From positions 62,001 to 126,000 of the forward strand of contig NZ_PRDS01000006.1 of the NCBI RefSeq assembly GCF_002927635.1: a stretch of DNA of 64,000 bases. Reading direction: 5' to 3'. Position numbers and translations under genes: made by a program. The DNA comes from Albidovulum inexpectatum. Its GTDB lineage: Bacteria > Pseudomonadota > Alphaproteobacteria > Rhodobacterales > Rhodobacteraceae. Positions 1 through 8,076 of this stretch are shown in pieces. The stretch's first letter is position 1. Every line of letters starts with the position of its first letter. Under the pieces are notes generated by a model. The model did not search any database and was not told the origin of the DNA. It saw nothing but the letters and a program-made list of their open reading frames with translations.

Positions 1-202
1 GGCGATCGCGATAGGGCAGGCCGCAAGTCAAAGCCAGCAACAGGTCCGGGCTTAGCCAGATTTTCCAAAGACTCGTGTCGCGGGTCAGACGTTCCGGCGC
101 GGCGATGCCACGCCGGCCCAGTGCCGCGGCGATCCGGCTCCACAGACGGTCATGATCGGCTCGCATCTGGGGCCAGTCATACATTGCCAGGCTGGCGATC
201 AT
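1..202 (-). CDS. PhnD-like phosphate/phosphonate ABC transporter substrate-binding protein, partial (N-terminal end)
   Basis: Only the first 67 codons are in the window; the gene runs off the left edge. The visible protein starts MIASLAMYDWPQMRADHDRL and continues with a segment ending LLLALTCGLPYR. This is the opening of the cytosolic-looking PhnD/SsuA/transferrin-like binding proteins found across Rhodobacteraceae; I know the pattern from family knowledge and cannot check the rest. It has no obvious signal peptide in the visible part. The start ATG (202-200) overlaps the TGA of the upstream TerB-like gene (ATGA), so the two are probably co-translated. True ligand unknown; phosphonate or phosphite specificity should not be assumed. 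Confidence 0.55.
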   Translation of the reverse strand, partial: MIASLAMYDWPQMRADHDRLWSRIAAALGRRGIAAPERLTRDTSLWKIWLSPDLLLALTCGLPYRDR

Positions 203-642
203 TTCCGCGTATCCTCGACACGCTGGCGCGCGATCGCGCGTTCGACATCGTTGACGCCAAGAAGGTCGGCCACGACGCGAATCAACGCATCTTCGCGTCC
301 GTCGCGCTGATCATCGGACAAAGCCACCTCCCACATCGCCTGAATGAGTTCGATGCGGTTTTCATGCGCCACGGCCTCTTTCAGCGCGCGCGTGAAACGA
401 ACCGTGTCCGGGGCCTGCGCCTCCAGTTGCTCGGCCTCCTGGCGCAGACGGGCGGCATCTTCACTGGCCATGGCGTGGCGCGCCGAAAGGATGCGGTCGA
501 TCCGGCCGCGTTCTTCGGGCGTGTAATGGTCATCGGCGCGGGCCAGCCGCACGAGAAGGGCGGCCAGGGCCAGTCGCGCATCCATCGGGTCCAATGGGGC
601 GGGGGCGGGGCTCAAGAGCCTGTTCAGAAGACGTCCGATCAT
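199..642 (-). CDS. TerB-like (tellurite-resistance/DjlA-type) domain protein
   Basis: A 147-residue soluble protein with the helical TerB-like fold signature: an ARLALAALLVRLARADDHY segment near residues 22-40, then EERGRIDRIL and a second helix set containing LIQAMWEVALSD. The acidic D37-D38 and following E residues match the metal-binding surface usual in COG4103/TerB-like proteins. Family members are poorly characterised despite the tellurite name; they are thought to act at the cytoplasmic face of the membrane. It overlaps the downstream PhnD-like gene by ATGA. No clear Shine-Dalgarno precedes the ATG at 642. Function beyond domain membership is unknown. Confidence 0.75.
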   Translation of the reverse strand: MIGRLLNRLLSPAPAPLDPMDARLALAALLVRLARADDHYTPEERGRIDRILSARHAMASEDAARLRQEAEQLEAQAPDTVRFTRALKEAVAHENRIELIQAMWEVALSDDQRDGREDALIRVVADLLGVNDVERAIARQRVEDTRK

Positions 643-692
643 GCGGCCATATAGGCCGGATCAGACGCCGTTGCAAAGCATTGCCGGGCCAG

Positions 693-908
693 TCAGCGGA
701 CGAAATCCCTGCCGGTCGCCTCATCCGGTCGTGGCGTTGCGAAAGAAACGCGCAGCGCAAGGGCAACCAGCGGGATGCACGTGACAAGGCCGCCAAGGCC
801 CGACCAGATCACCAGTCCCAGCCAGACGGGCAGCCCGAACCAGAAGACGGCAACCGCGCCGGCAACCAGTCCGACGAGGCTTCCGATGATCAGCATGCCA
901 AGCATCAT
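693..908 (-). CDS. Small hypothetical membrane protein
   Basis: A 71-residue protein with two predicted membrane segments, roughly residues 3-25 (LIIGSLVGLVAGAVAVFWFG) and 28-52, followed by a short charged tail ending GRDFVR. I do not recognise a family. The start could be either of two adjacent ATGs (908 or 905), neither with a strong ribosome site. It lies between the TerB-like gene and pyrG, 50 bp before the former, and could be co-transcribed with it. Its hydrophobic character and codon use fit a real gene, but size makes it uncertain. Confidence 0.5.
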   Translation of the reverse strand: MMLGMLIIGSLVGLVAGAVAVFWFGLPVWLGLVIWSGLGGLVTCIPLVALALRVSFATPRPDEATGRDFVR

Positions 909-943
909 TGCGCTGCATCCCGTTTACGCATTGGTTCATTTGA

Positions 944-959
944 CGCCACAAATGTGGCG
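944..959 (-). terminator. Possible hairpin terminator downstream of pyrG
   Basis: CGCCACA and TGTGGCG (944-950, 953-959) form a tight 7-bp inverted repeat 45 bp after the pyrG stop codon on the minus strand. There is only a weak run of T after it, so intrinsic termination is plausible but not certain. Confidence 0.35.
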
Positions 960-1004
960 CAAATGGGGAATGCGCACGGGCAAATGCACGCCTGAAGCGA
1001 AGCC

Positions 1005-2648
1005 TCAGACCAGCCGATCGACCTCCTTGGCAGCGCGAATGAAATCCGCGAACAGCGGGTGCGGTTCGAATGGCTTGGATTTCAGCTCGGGGTGGAACTG
1101 GACGCCGATGAACCAGGGATGGTCCTTCCACTCGACGATCTCGGGCAGTTTGCCGTCCGGGCTCATCCCCGAGAAGATCAGGCCGCATTTTTCCAGCTGG
1201 TCGCGGTATTTCACGTCCACCTCATAGCGGTGGCGGTGACGTTCCTCGATCACCGTGGTGCCGTAGATCTGCGCGACCTTCGAGCCTTCCTTCAGATGCG
1301 CGGTATAGGCGCCCAGCCGCATCGTGCCGCCCTTGTCGTCGTCAACGCGGCGCTCGACCGTCTGGTTGCCCTGCACCCATTCCTTCAGGTGATAAACGAC
1401 GGGCTCGAACCTCTTGGCGCCGGCTTCGTGGTCGAATTCCTCTGATCCTGCGCGTGTCAGGCCGGCGGCATTTCGCGCAGCCTCGATCACGGCCATCTGC
1501 ATTCCAAGACAGATGCCCAGATAGGGGATCTTCTTTTCCCGCGCGAATTGTGCGGCGCGGATCTTGCCCTCGGTTCCCCGTTCGCCAAAGCCGCCCGGCA
1601 CCAGAATGCCGTGGAAGTCCTCCAGATACGGGGTCGGGTCCTCGCGCTCGAAGATCTCGGCGTCGATCCATTCGGCCTTGACCTTGACCCGGTTGGCCAT
1701 GCCGCCATGGGTCAGCGCCTCGGCGATCGATTTGTAGGCGTCCTCCAGCTGGGTGTACTTGCCGACGATCGCGATGCGGACCTCGCCTTCGGCATTGGTG
1801 AGCCGGTCCATCACGTCTTCCCAGCGCGACAGGTTGGGCTTTGGCGCGGGCGCAATGCCAAAGGCATCCAGCACGGCCTGGTCCAGACCGGCGCGGTGAT
1901 AGGCCAGCGGCGCTTCGTAGATCGAGCTGAGGTCATAGGCCGGGATCACGGCTTCGGGCCGGACATTGCAGAACAGCGCGATCTTGGCGCGTTCCTTCTC
2001 GGGGATCGGGTGTTCCGAGCGGCAGACCAGCACGTCGGGCTGCAGGCCGATCGAGCGCAGCTCCTTGACCGAATGCTGGGTGGGCTTGGTCTTCAGCTCG
2101 CCCGAGGCGCGAAGATAGGGCAGCAGCGTCAGATGCATGAAGACGCATTGCCCGCGCGGACGTTCCTGCGCGAACTGGCGAATCGCCTCGAAGAACGGCA
2201 GGCCCTCGATATCGCCGACGGTGCCGCCGATCTCGCACAGCATGAAATCGACCTCGTCATCGCCGATGGCGATGAAGTCCTTGATCTCGTTGGTGACGTG
2301 GGGAATGACCTGAATGGTCTTGCCCAGATAGTCGCCGCGGCGTTCCTTTTCCAGCACGTTGGAATAGATGCGGCCGGCCGAGATCGAATCGGTGCGCCGG
2401 GCATGGACCCCCGTGAAGCGTTCGTAATGACCCAGATCCAGGTCGGTTTCGGCGCCGTCATCGGTGACGAAAACCTCGCCATGTTCGAACGGGCTCATCG
2501 TACCCGGATCGACGTTCAGATAGGGGTCCAGCTTCCGCAGGCGGACCGAATAGCCCCGCGCCTGCAACAGAGCCCCCAGGGCGGCCGAAGCCAGGCCCTT
2601 GCCAAGCGACGAGACCACACCGCCGGTGATGAAAACATAACGCGCCAT
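1005..2648 (-). CDS. pyrG: CTP synthase
   Basis: Glutamine-dependent CTP synthase, which makes CTP from UTP, ATP and glutamine as the last step of pyrimidine nucleotide synthesis. The 547-residue protein has the usual two-domain length: an N-terminal synthetase domain starting [19 protein letters not shown] with the ATP loop, and a C-terminal class I glutamine amidotransferase. The amidotransferase nucleophile is Cys380 in GICLGMQ, and the His519/Glu521 pair sits in QFHPEL. The open frame extends 17 codons upstream, but the ATG at 2648 begins exactly at the conserved N terminus and is preceded by GGGGA. secG lies 163 bp upstream on the same strand, an arrangement common in Rhodobacteraceae. 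Confidence 0.98.
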   Translation of the reverse strand: MARYVFITGGVVSSLGKGLASAALGALLQARGYSVRLRKLDPYLNVDPGTMSPFEHGEVFVTDDGAETDLDLGHYERFTGVHARRTDSISAGRIYSNVLEKERRGDYLGKTIQVIPHVTNEIKDFIAIGDDEVDFMLCEIGGTVGDIEGLPFFEAIRQFAQERPRGQCVFMHLTLLPYLRASGELKTKPTQHSVKELRSIGLQPDVLVCRSEHPIPEKERAKIALFCNVRPEAVIPAYDLSSIYEAPLAYHRAGLDQAVLDAFGIAPAPKPNLSRWEDVMDRLTNAEGEVRIAIVGKYTQLEDAYKSIAEALTHGGMANRVKVKAEWIDAEIFEREDPTPYLEDFHGILVPGGFGERGTEGKIRAAQFAREKKIPYLGICLGMQMAVIEAARNAAGLTRAGSEEFDHEAGAKRFEPVVYHLKEWVQGNQTVERRVDDDKGGTMRLGAYTAHLKEGSKVAQIYGTTVIEERHRHRYEVDVKYRDQLEKCGLIFSGMSPDGKLPEIVEWKDHPWFIGVQFHPELKSKPFEPHPLFADFIRAAKEVDRLV

Positions 2649-2811
2649 TCTAAGAGATTCCCCGCGATTGTCCCGAAACGTTCTGGCCTGCCGCGCCAAC
2701 CGGACGCAGCATCACGGGATTTGACAGGTAACAGATTCGTGCCCTGCCCGCAACCAGACCGCTAGGTGTTGTGGATTTGTCCTGGCCAGCGGCCAAACGG
2801 TTGTGAAAATG

Positions 2812-3165
2812 TCACTCGGCCGACGGTGGCGTGACGGGTGCATCCGCCGCGCTGGGCGGGACCAGGCTGCCTTCGGGAAGATCCGGCACGACGGGCGCAG
2901 GGGCCTCGACCGTGCCCGTGTCGATGCGATCAAGGACCGAGCCGCCATCGGCATTCCGCGCAGCGACAATGGTCAGCGCCAGCGAGGTCGCCATGAAGCC
3001 GATGCCAAAGATCCAGGTCAGGCGCGTCAGCGCGTTGGCCGTGCCGCGTGCGGTGAAGGCGCCGCCGCCCGACAGAAGCCCGCCCCCTTCGGACCGCTGA
3101 AGCAGAACGACCCCGATCAGCAGCAGGGCAAGGATCAGCAGGATGGTGAGCAGGACGTTTTCCAT
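2812..3165 (-). CDS. secG: Preprotein translocase subunit SecG
   Basis: SecG, the small auxiliary subunit of the SecYEG protein-export channel in the inner membrane. The 117-residue protein has two membrane helices (about 1-22 and 47-68). Between them lies the conserved cytoplasmic loop LLQRSEGGGLLSGGGAF, which is diagnostic for the family, and then the conserved TRLTWIFG helix start. The C-terminal tail is proline/alanine-rich and acidic, as in other alphaproteobacteria. A plausible sigma-70 promoter lies just upstream (3199-3227). pyrG follows on the same strand and may be read through. Confidence 0.95.
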   Translation of the reverse strand: MENVLLTILLILALLLIGVVLLQRSEGGGLLSGGGAFTARGTANALTRLTWIFGIGFMATSLALTIVAARNADGGSVLDRIDTGTVEAPAPVVPDLPEGSLVPPSAADAPVTPPSAE

Positions 3166-3198
3166 CGGTATTCGGCCTTTGGCATGTCGTGACGCGCC

Positions 3199-3227
3199 TA
3201 TCTAGGCGCATGCGCCGCGCGGTGCAA
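3199..3227 (-). promoter_or_regulatory. Predicted housekeeping promoter of secG
   Basis: On the minus strand TTGCAC (3227-3222), a 17-bp spacer and TAGATA (3204-3199) fit the -35/-10 pattern. Transcription would begin near 3192, about 27 nt before the secG ATG. The -10 box lies within a GCGCCTA-TC-TAGGCGC inverted repeat (3194-3209) that could be an operator or coincidental. Confidence 0.5.
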
Positions 3228-3315
3228 GGCGTTTTGGCCGCGGTGGGCGGTGGCTTGCGCGGACCAGGGCAAAGGGTCAATCATCCCTGTAGCCTGTCAA
3301 GCAGCGGAGGAACGG

Positions 3316-4293
3316 ATGAAGCCGGTCAACTGGGGAGTATTGGGTGCGGCGCGTTTTGCCCGCGAGCACATGGCGCGCGCGATACACGAGGCCGAGGGTG
3401 CCCGGCTGTTTGCGCTGGCGACGTCCGACCCGTCCAGGGCGCATGGATTCCAGGCCTTTTGCCCCGATCTGATCGTGCACGATAGCTATGACGCGCTGCT
3501 GGCCGATCCGCGGGTCGAAGCCGTCTATATCCCCTTGCCGAACAGCCTTCACGTCGAATGGACGTTGAAAGCCATCCGGGCCGGCAAGCATGTGCTGACC
3601 GAGAAACCAATCGCCATGCGCGCCGATGAGATCGACGAATTGATCAGGGCGCGCGACAGCTCGGGCCTGTTGGTGGCCGAGGCCTACATGATCGTGCACC
3701 ATCCCCAGTGGCAGCGGGTGCGCGGCCTGATCGCGGATGGGGCGATCGGCCGTATCCTGCATGCGGATGCCCATTTCACCTATGACAACCGGGCCGACCC
3801 GACGAATATCCGCAACAGACCGGAGACCGGCGGTGGCTCGATCCCCGATATCGGGGTCTATACCTATGGATGCCTGCGCTGGGCCGCACAGGCCGAGCCC
3901 GTCGCGTTGCGGGCCACGATTCGGCATGAAAACGGTGTGGATGTCTTCGCGCAGGTCACAGGCCGCATGGCAGGCGATAGTGGCGAATTCACCTTTCACG
4001 CCATGACGTCGATGCGGCTCTTTCCCAGGCAGGAAGTCGTCTTCCAGGGCGAGCGCGGCCTGATACGCCTGACGGCGCCGTTCAATGCGGGGGTCTTTGG
4101 CGAGGCCCAGGTCCAGATGTATCGCAAGGGGCAGGCGGACCACATCGAACGGTTCCCCGGCGTCCGCCAGTATCGCAACCAGGTCGAAGCGTTCGTGCGA
4201 AGCTTGCGCGACGGAACCCCCTATCCGTGGACCCTGGAGGATGCGCGGGGAACGCAGTCGATGATTGACCAGGTGGTCGCCTCGGCCTTGTAA
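3316..4293 (+). CDS. Gfo/Idh/MocA family oxidoreductase
   Basis: NAD(P)-dependent dehydrogenase of the Gfo/Idh/MocA family; such enzymes act on sugars, inositols or related polyols. The 325-residue protein has an N-terminal Rossmann segment (NWGVLGAARFA, residues 5-15), the signature EKP at 96-98 with the catalytic/cofactor lysine, and a C-terminal beta-sheet domain. The substrate cannot be read from sequence; homologues next to generic neighbours are often annotated as trans-1,2-dihydrobenzene-1,2-diol or xylose dehydrogenases. The ATG at 3316 follows GGAGG and matches the family N terminus; an upstream ATG at 3250 would add 22 unrelated residues. The host-attachment gene follows 39 bp later. 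Confidence 0.88.
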   Translation: MKPVNWGVLGAARFAREHMARAIHEAEGARLFALATSDPSRAHGFQAFCPDLIVHDSYDALLADPRVEAVYIPLPNSLHVEWTLKAIRAGKHVLTEKPIAMRADEIDELIRARDSSGLLVAEAYMIVHHPQWQRVRGLIADGAIGRILHADAHFTYDNRADPTNIRNRPETGGGSIPDIGVYTYGCLRWAAQAEPVALRATIRHENGVDVFAQVTGRMAGDSGEFTFHAMTSMRLFPRQEVVFQGERGLIRLTAPFNAGVFGEAQVQMYRKGQADHIERFPGVRQYRNQVEAFVRSLRDGTPYPWTLEDARGTQSMIDQVVASAL

Positions 4294-4332
4294 TCGGAAC
4301 GGGACTCGTTCCCGGCGTCGAAAGGAGGGCAC

Positions 4333-4785
4333 ATGGTAAAACCGATCCGCACCCTCGTCGTGCTGGCCGATGATGGCATGGCGCGCTTTATGTTGAACAC
4401 GGGCATCGGCAAGGGGCTGGAAGAACTTCGCCGCATCTCGGCCGAAGCGTTTTCGGATACGCAGATCGAGGTCGAGGACAATCGCGGCCGACAGACCGGT
4501 GGACCGGGCGATATGGGACGGCACGCGTTCGATCCGCACGAAACCGCCGATGAAGCCGGACGCGCGCGGTTCGCCGACCATGTCGTGGCCGAGCTGGAGC
4601 GCGAGTGGCGGCGTCAAAAGGCCGATCGCTTGATCCTGGCGGCGGCACCCAAGATGCTGGGCGCGTTGCGGACACGCCTGAAGGGCGATCTGGCCAATGC
4701 GCTGTATCGCGATCTGGCGAAGGATCTGACCAAGGTCCCGCCCAGGGATCTGCCGGCCCATTTCGCCGATATCATGCCGATGTGA
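4333..4785 (+). CDS. Host attachment (AtsE-type) family protein
   Basis: A 150-residue soluble protein matching the host-attachment family (PF10116 type), first linked to plant attachment in Agrobacterium. Recognisable features are the N-terminal TLVVLADDGMARFM strand, the central basic GRQTGGPGDMGRHAFDP segment with HETADEAG, and a C-terminal LILAAAPKMLGALR followed by the conserved KDLTKVP and LPAHF. Family biochemistry is not known; the fold resembles ribosome release-factor-like eRF1 domain 2/3 proteins, by family knowledge only. ATG 4333 follows AAAGGAGG. It is probably in one transcript with the oxidoreductase and convergent with the dipeptidase gene. Confidence 0.8.
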   Translation: MVKPIRTLVVLADDGMARFMLNTGIGKGLEELRRISAEAFSDTQIEVEDNRGRQTGGPGDMGRHAFDPHETADEAGRARFADHVVAELEREWRRQKADRLILAAAPKMLGALRTRLKGDLANALYRDLAKDLTKVPPRDLPAHFADIMPM

Positions 4786-4812
4786 TATGTCTGCGGGGCG
4801 ATTGGCTTTCGC

Positions 4813-5994
4813 CTATGCTTTGCGTCGCGGCAGAATCTCGCGCAAGACGCGCATCATGTTACCGCCCATCACCTTGGCAATCGTCGGTTCCGAAAGTCCT
4901 CGATCCATCAGCGCCTGGGTCAGGGCGGCCAGTTCGGACGTATCAAGCGTGGTCTTGACCGCGCCGTCGAAATCCGACCCCAGCGCGACATGGTCCTCTC
5001 CGACCAGGGCAATCGCGGCGACAATGGCATCGGCGATGCCTGCCGGTGTGTCGTCACAGGTCACATCGGCCCAATAGCCGATGCCGATCACGCCACCGGT
5101 CGCGGCAATGTCGCGCATCAGGTCGTCGGGAAAGTTCCGTCGGCTCGGGCAGTGGCCATGGATACCCGTGTGGCTGACGATGATGGGCACGTCGGTGATC
5201 TGCAGGACATCGCGCGCCATCCGAACGGACGCATGTGCAAGATCGATGATCATGCCCCGTTCGACCATGCCCCGCACGACCTCGCGCCCGAAATCGGTCA
5301 GACCCTTTTCCCAGGTGTTTTCGCCATGCAGGGAACCGCCAAGTTCATTGTCGAAGAAATGCGTCAATCCGATCAGCCGAAAGCCCGCGTCGTACAGCCG
5401 CCCCAGGTTGCCAGGATCACCGGACAGGGCGTGCCCACCCTCGGCGCCCAGAATCGCCCCGATCACGGGCTGTCCAGCCGTCCGCAGGCGCAGCACGTCG
5501 TCGATATCATCGACCGTGCGAACGATGCGAAGCAGGTCGGGTTTCGTGGCTTCGATCCGCGCCAGCGCCTCGGCCTGGACCAGCGCGCGTTCGGTCAGGT
5601 CGAACCACGCCCGCGGCGGTCGCAGCTGACCGATGAACAGGGCGGTGATGTTGTCGCGCGCTTCGGCCGAATTGTGGTCATAGTTCAGGCCCGACGGACT
5701 TTTCGTCACGGTCGTGAAGACCTGAAACGCGACGTTGCCCTCTCGCAGGCGGGGCAGGTCCACATGGCCCCGGTCGTGCCGGCGGGTCAGGTCCCGATCC
5801 CATAGCAGCGCGTCGGCGTGCAGGTCCCCGACGATCAGGCGGTCGTGCAGGGCCTGTGCCTCGGGGCTGATCGGCCAGGGCTCATGCGGCGCGACGGGGT
5901 TTTGCAGACGATCGGCGATTCCCGGTCCCAGCGTGAAGAACGCCGCGATCGCCAGTGTCGTCAGGGCAGAACTCCATGCCAGGAAACGCCTCAT
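4813..5994 (-). CDS. Membrane dipeptidase, peptidase family M19
   Basis: Zinc-dependent dipeptidase of the renal dipeptidase family, hydrolysing dipeptides, probably on the periplasmic side. The 393-residue protein begins with a signal anchor (about residues 5-27). The metal site is visible: His59 and Asp61 in GDLHAD, a Glu in GAEGGHAL, His in LTHFFDN, His in SHTGIHGHC, and Asp in GSDFDG. The start at 5994 is secure, with GGGAGG six bases upstream. Its first 113 bp are also covered by the end of the upstream RTX/Hint frame on the same strand, which is unusual (see findings). It converges on the host-attachment gene. Confidence 0.92.
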   Translation of the reverse strand: MRRFLAWSSALTTLAIAAFFTLGPGIADRLQNPVAPHEPWPISPEAQALHDRLIVGDLHADALLWDRDLTRRHDRGHVDLPRLREGNVAFQVFTTVTKSPSGLNYDHNSAEARDNITALFIGQLRPPRAWFDLTERALVQAEALARIEATKPDLLRIVRTVDDIDDVLRLRTAGQPVIGAILGAEGGHALSGDPGNLGRLYDAGFRLIGLTHFFDNELGGSLHGENTWEKGLTDFGREVVRGMVERGMIIDLAHASVRMARDVLQITDVPIIVSHTGIHGHCPSRRNFPDDLMRDIAATGGVIGIGYWADVTCDDTPAGIADAIVAAIALVGEDHVALGSDFDGAVKTTLDTSELAALTQALMDRGLSEPTIAKVMGGNMMRVLREILPRRKA

Positions 5995-7855
5995 TTTTTC
6001 CTCCCGTCCGGGTCATCTTCAGGATCGCACGCAATTCATAGCGGCGGGTCGTAGGCCTTGCCGCAGGATAGGAGGCGATCGCCAGCGTTCCAAGCTCGGG
6101 GAACAGCGCAAGAAGCTCGGCGCGTTGATCGTCGTCCATGTCGCTCAGGGTTGCCTGGCCGGGTTGGAAGCTTTCGCTCCAGATCCCTTCGGACAGGACG
6201 ATCTCGTGCCGATCGAACAGAAGATGGATATAGGTGACGCCATCCGATGGCGTTTCCTGCGAGATTCCGGGTTGTCCGACAAGCTGGATCGCCGGGGCCA
6301 GCAATTGCGGCTCTCCGGTCGCCAGCTCGGCCTCGGGGCAGGCGATCAGCACCCGATGCTGGGGCGAAAGACGCATGTCCCGCAGGGGGCGGTTGGAACC
6401 AAGCGCGCCGCGGCGTATCAGGACCGGGCGCAGGTTTGGCGCCATCCGAAGGTCGGCGCCGGTCAGGGTCTTTTGTCCGATCCACCGGATCGGCTGATAC
6501 CCGTGGTCAAGCGTCAAGACCCTGTCGCCGACGTGCAGATCCTCGACGGCGACATCGCCGCGGTCCGTCGCGATCATCGTCCCCGGTGTGAAGCACGGCA
6601 CGACCGTTTCGATGTTCGAGAACGACAACGTGCCGATGACATTGCCGTTGGAATCGAGAAACTCGACGGTGCCGTTTTCCTTGCTGGGGCCGGAAAATAT
6701 GATGTTCGTGTTGGCCTTGGTCCAGCCCGAGCCGAACAGGTCCAGCACGTCATTGTCGGAATTGTCGGGGTCTTCCGACCCGTCCACGGTGTCGCCCGCG
6801 CCCAGCCCGACGAAGCGATCGCTGCCCAGGCCGCCGGTCAGGTTGTCGTTGCCCGCGCCACCGTCGATCGTGTCGCCGCCGGCTCCGCCCAGAAGGGTGT
6901 CGTTACCCGAGCCGCCCAGAAGGGAATCATCGCCGTCGCCACCATCGATCGAATCGTGCGAATTGCCGCCATCGATCGAGTCGCTCCCCGCGCCCCCCAA
7001 TATCGTATCGCGCCCGCCGCCGCCCAGCAGCGAGTCATTGCCATCCCCGCCGTCGATGGAATCGTTTCCGCTGCCGCCGTCGATCGTGTCGTTGCCAATG
7101 CCCCCCAGTAGCGTGTCATTCCCTGCGCCACCGAGGATCGAGTCATTGTTTCCGCCGCCATCGACCCAGTCGTCACCGCTGCCGGCAATAACCGTGTCAT
7201 TGCCCGCGCCAGCGCGCACCTGATCGTCGTTCCATCCCGTCGTGGCCGAGGACAGACCGTCGCCGTTGTCAATCTTGTCCGTTCCATTCGAGATGGGTTC
7301 GACGTAATTGGCGTCGATCAGGTCATCGCCGCTGGTCCCTTCAATGAATCCGTCGTCAAAACCGGTGAATACGCGGTCGATCGACATTCCAACGTAATTA
7401 TTGCCAACGAGACTGTTGAGCGTGATCGAGACGATCGGTTTTGCTTCATAGGCAGCCGTGTCAGCAGAATCGAAATTCCCGCTCTGCGATTCCGGGGCAA
7501 GAAACAGGTTTCCGTTCGTGTCCTGTGCGATGACGGCAGTAACGGTCTGTGTCGTTCCGTCGGCATAGGTCAGGGTTGCGTTATAGACCGACGTTCCGTC
7601 AAAAGTGAATGTCTGGGACCCGTTGCCGATATCGGTGATGAACTGGTCATTCGAGCTATTGTTGTTCTGATCCAGCCAGGTATCATTATCGTTATTGACC
7701 ATCGTGGCCGAGGTGATCCGGCCATAAAGCGGATCTGTCGACGTGCCAAAGGTCCGCCCCACCAGCGAGCTGGCGTTTTCTGCTTGAGTGTTCCCTTCTG
7801 TAGGGTCGATGCTCGGGCCGGTGCCCAGGTAGATCCACTTGAACGTCGTGGGCAT
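5882..7855 (-). CDS. RTX calcium-binding repeat protein with C-terminal Hint domain
   Basis: A secreted type I-type protein of 657 residues with three parts. Residues 1-160 are an N-terminal domain beginning MPTTFKWIYLGTGPSIDP. Residues from about 165 to 365 hold tandem GGxGxDxLxGG-type nonapeptides that bind calcium outside the cell. The C-terminal Hint module starts at Cys421 (PCFTPGTMIATDRG) and contains LSPQHRVL with the conserved His. Hint modules of this Rhodobacteraceae type are thought to self-process. The ATG at 7855 lies 11 nt after AGGAGA. The Hint module normally ends near the RRYELRAIL segment, but here the frame continues about 45 residues, over the dipeptidase ribosome site and start. 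That tail may result from a lost stop or a sequencing frameshift. Confidence 0.85.
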   Translation of the reverse strand: MPTTFKWIYLGTGPSIDPTEGNTQAENASSLVGRTFGTSTDPLYGRITSATMVNNDNDTWLDQNNNSSNDQFITDIGNGSQTFTFDGTSVYNATLTYADGTTQTVTAVIAQDTNGNLFLAPESQSGNFDSADTAAYEAKPIVSITLNSLVGNNYVGMSIDRVFTGFDDGFIEGTSGDDLIDANYVEPISNGTDKIDNGDGLSSATTGWNDDQVRAGAGNDTVIAGSGDDWVDGGGNNDSILGGAGNDTLLGGIGNDTIDGGSGNDSIDGGDGNDSLLGGGGRDTILGGAGSDSIDGGNSHDSIDGGDGDDSLLGGSGNDTLLGGAGGDTIDGGAGNDNLTGGLGSDRFVGLGAGDTVDGSEDPDNSDNDVLDLFGSGWTKANTNIIFSGPSKENGTVEFLDSNGNVIGTLSFSNIETVVPCFTPGTMIATDRGDVAVEDLHVGDRVLTLDHGYQPIRWIGQKTLTGADLRMAPNLRPVLIRRGALGSNRPLRDMRLSPQHRVLIACPEAELATGEPQLLAPAIQLVGQPGISQETPSDGVTYIHLLFDRHEIVLSEGIWSESFQPGQATLSDMDDDQRAELLALFPELGTLAIASYPAARPTTRRYELRAILKMTRTGGKNEAFPGMEFCPDDTGDRGVLHAGTGNRRSSAKPRRAA

Positions 7856-8076
7856 GCTCGAAAAATTCTCCTATCGTCAAAATACCCATGGCCGGCTAGG
7901 TGGCTGTCGGCCAGCGTCACAATCGTATCATCCGTTTTGCGAACAAACCGTAACGACCGATCGGGTGAGCAGGTTGCCACGCAGCGCCTCGCAATGCAAT
8001 GCTAGGCTGCAACATGCAGGCAAGGAAGGCACTCTACGCCCGAACGGGACGGCCATGTGCCCCCTAGCCAATTCCA

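Noticed and set aside
199-642. Tellurite-resistance function for the TerB-like gene
   Set aside because: The domain name alone does not show tellurite resistance; no terZABCDE genes are nearby.
6588-7223. A 211-codon Pro/Ser-rich plus-strand frame over the RTX repeats
   Set aside because: The repetitive pattern is the reverse complement of glycine/aspartate nonapeptide codons of the RTX protein.
6838-7223. Possible minisatellite or CRISPR-like repeat region
   Set aside because: The periodic DNA is explained by degenerate 27-bp units encoding calcium-binding nonapeptides; there are no identical repeats with unique spacers.
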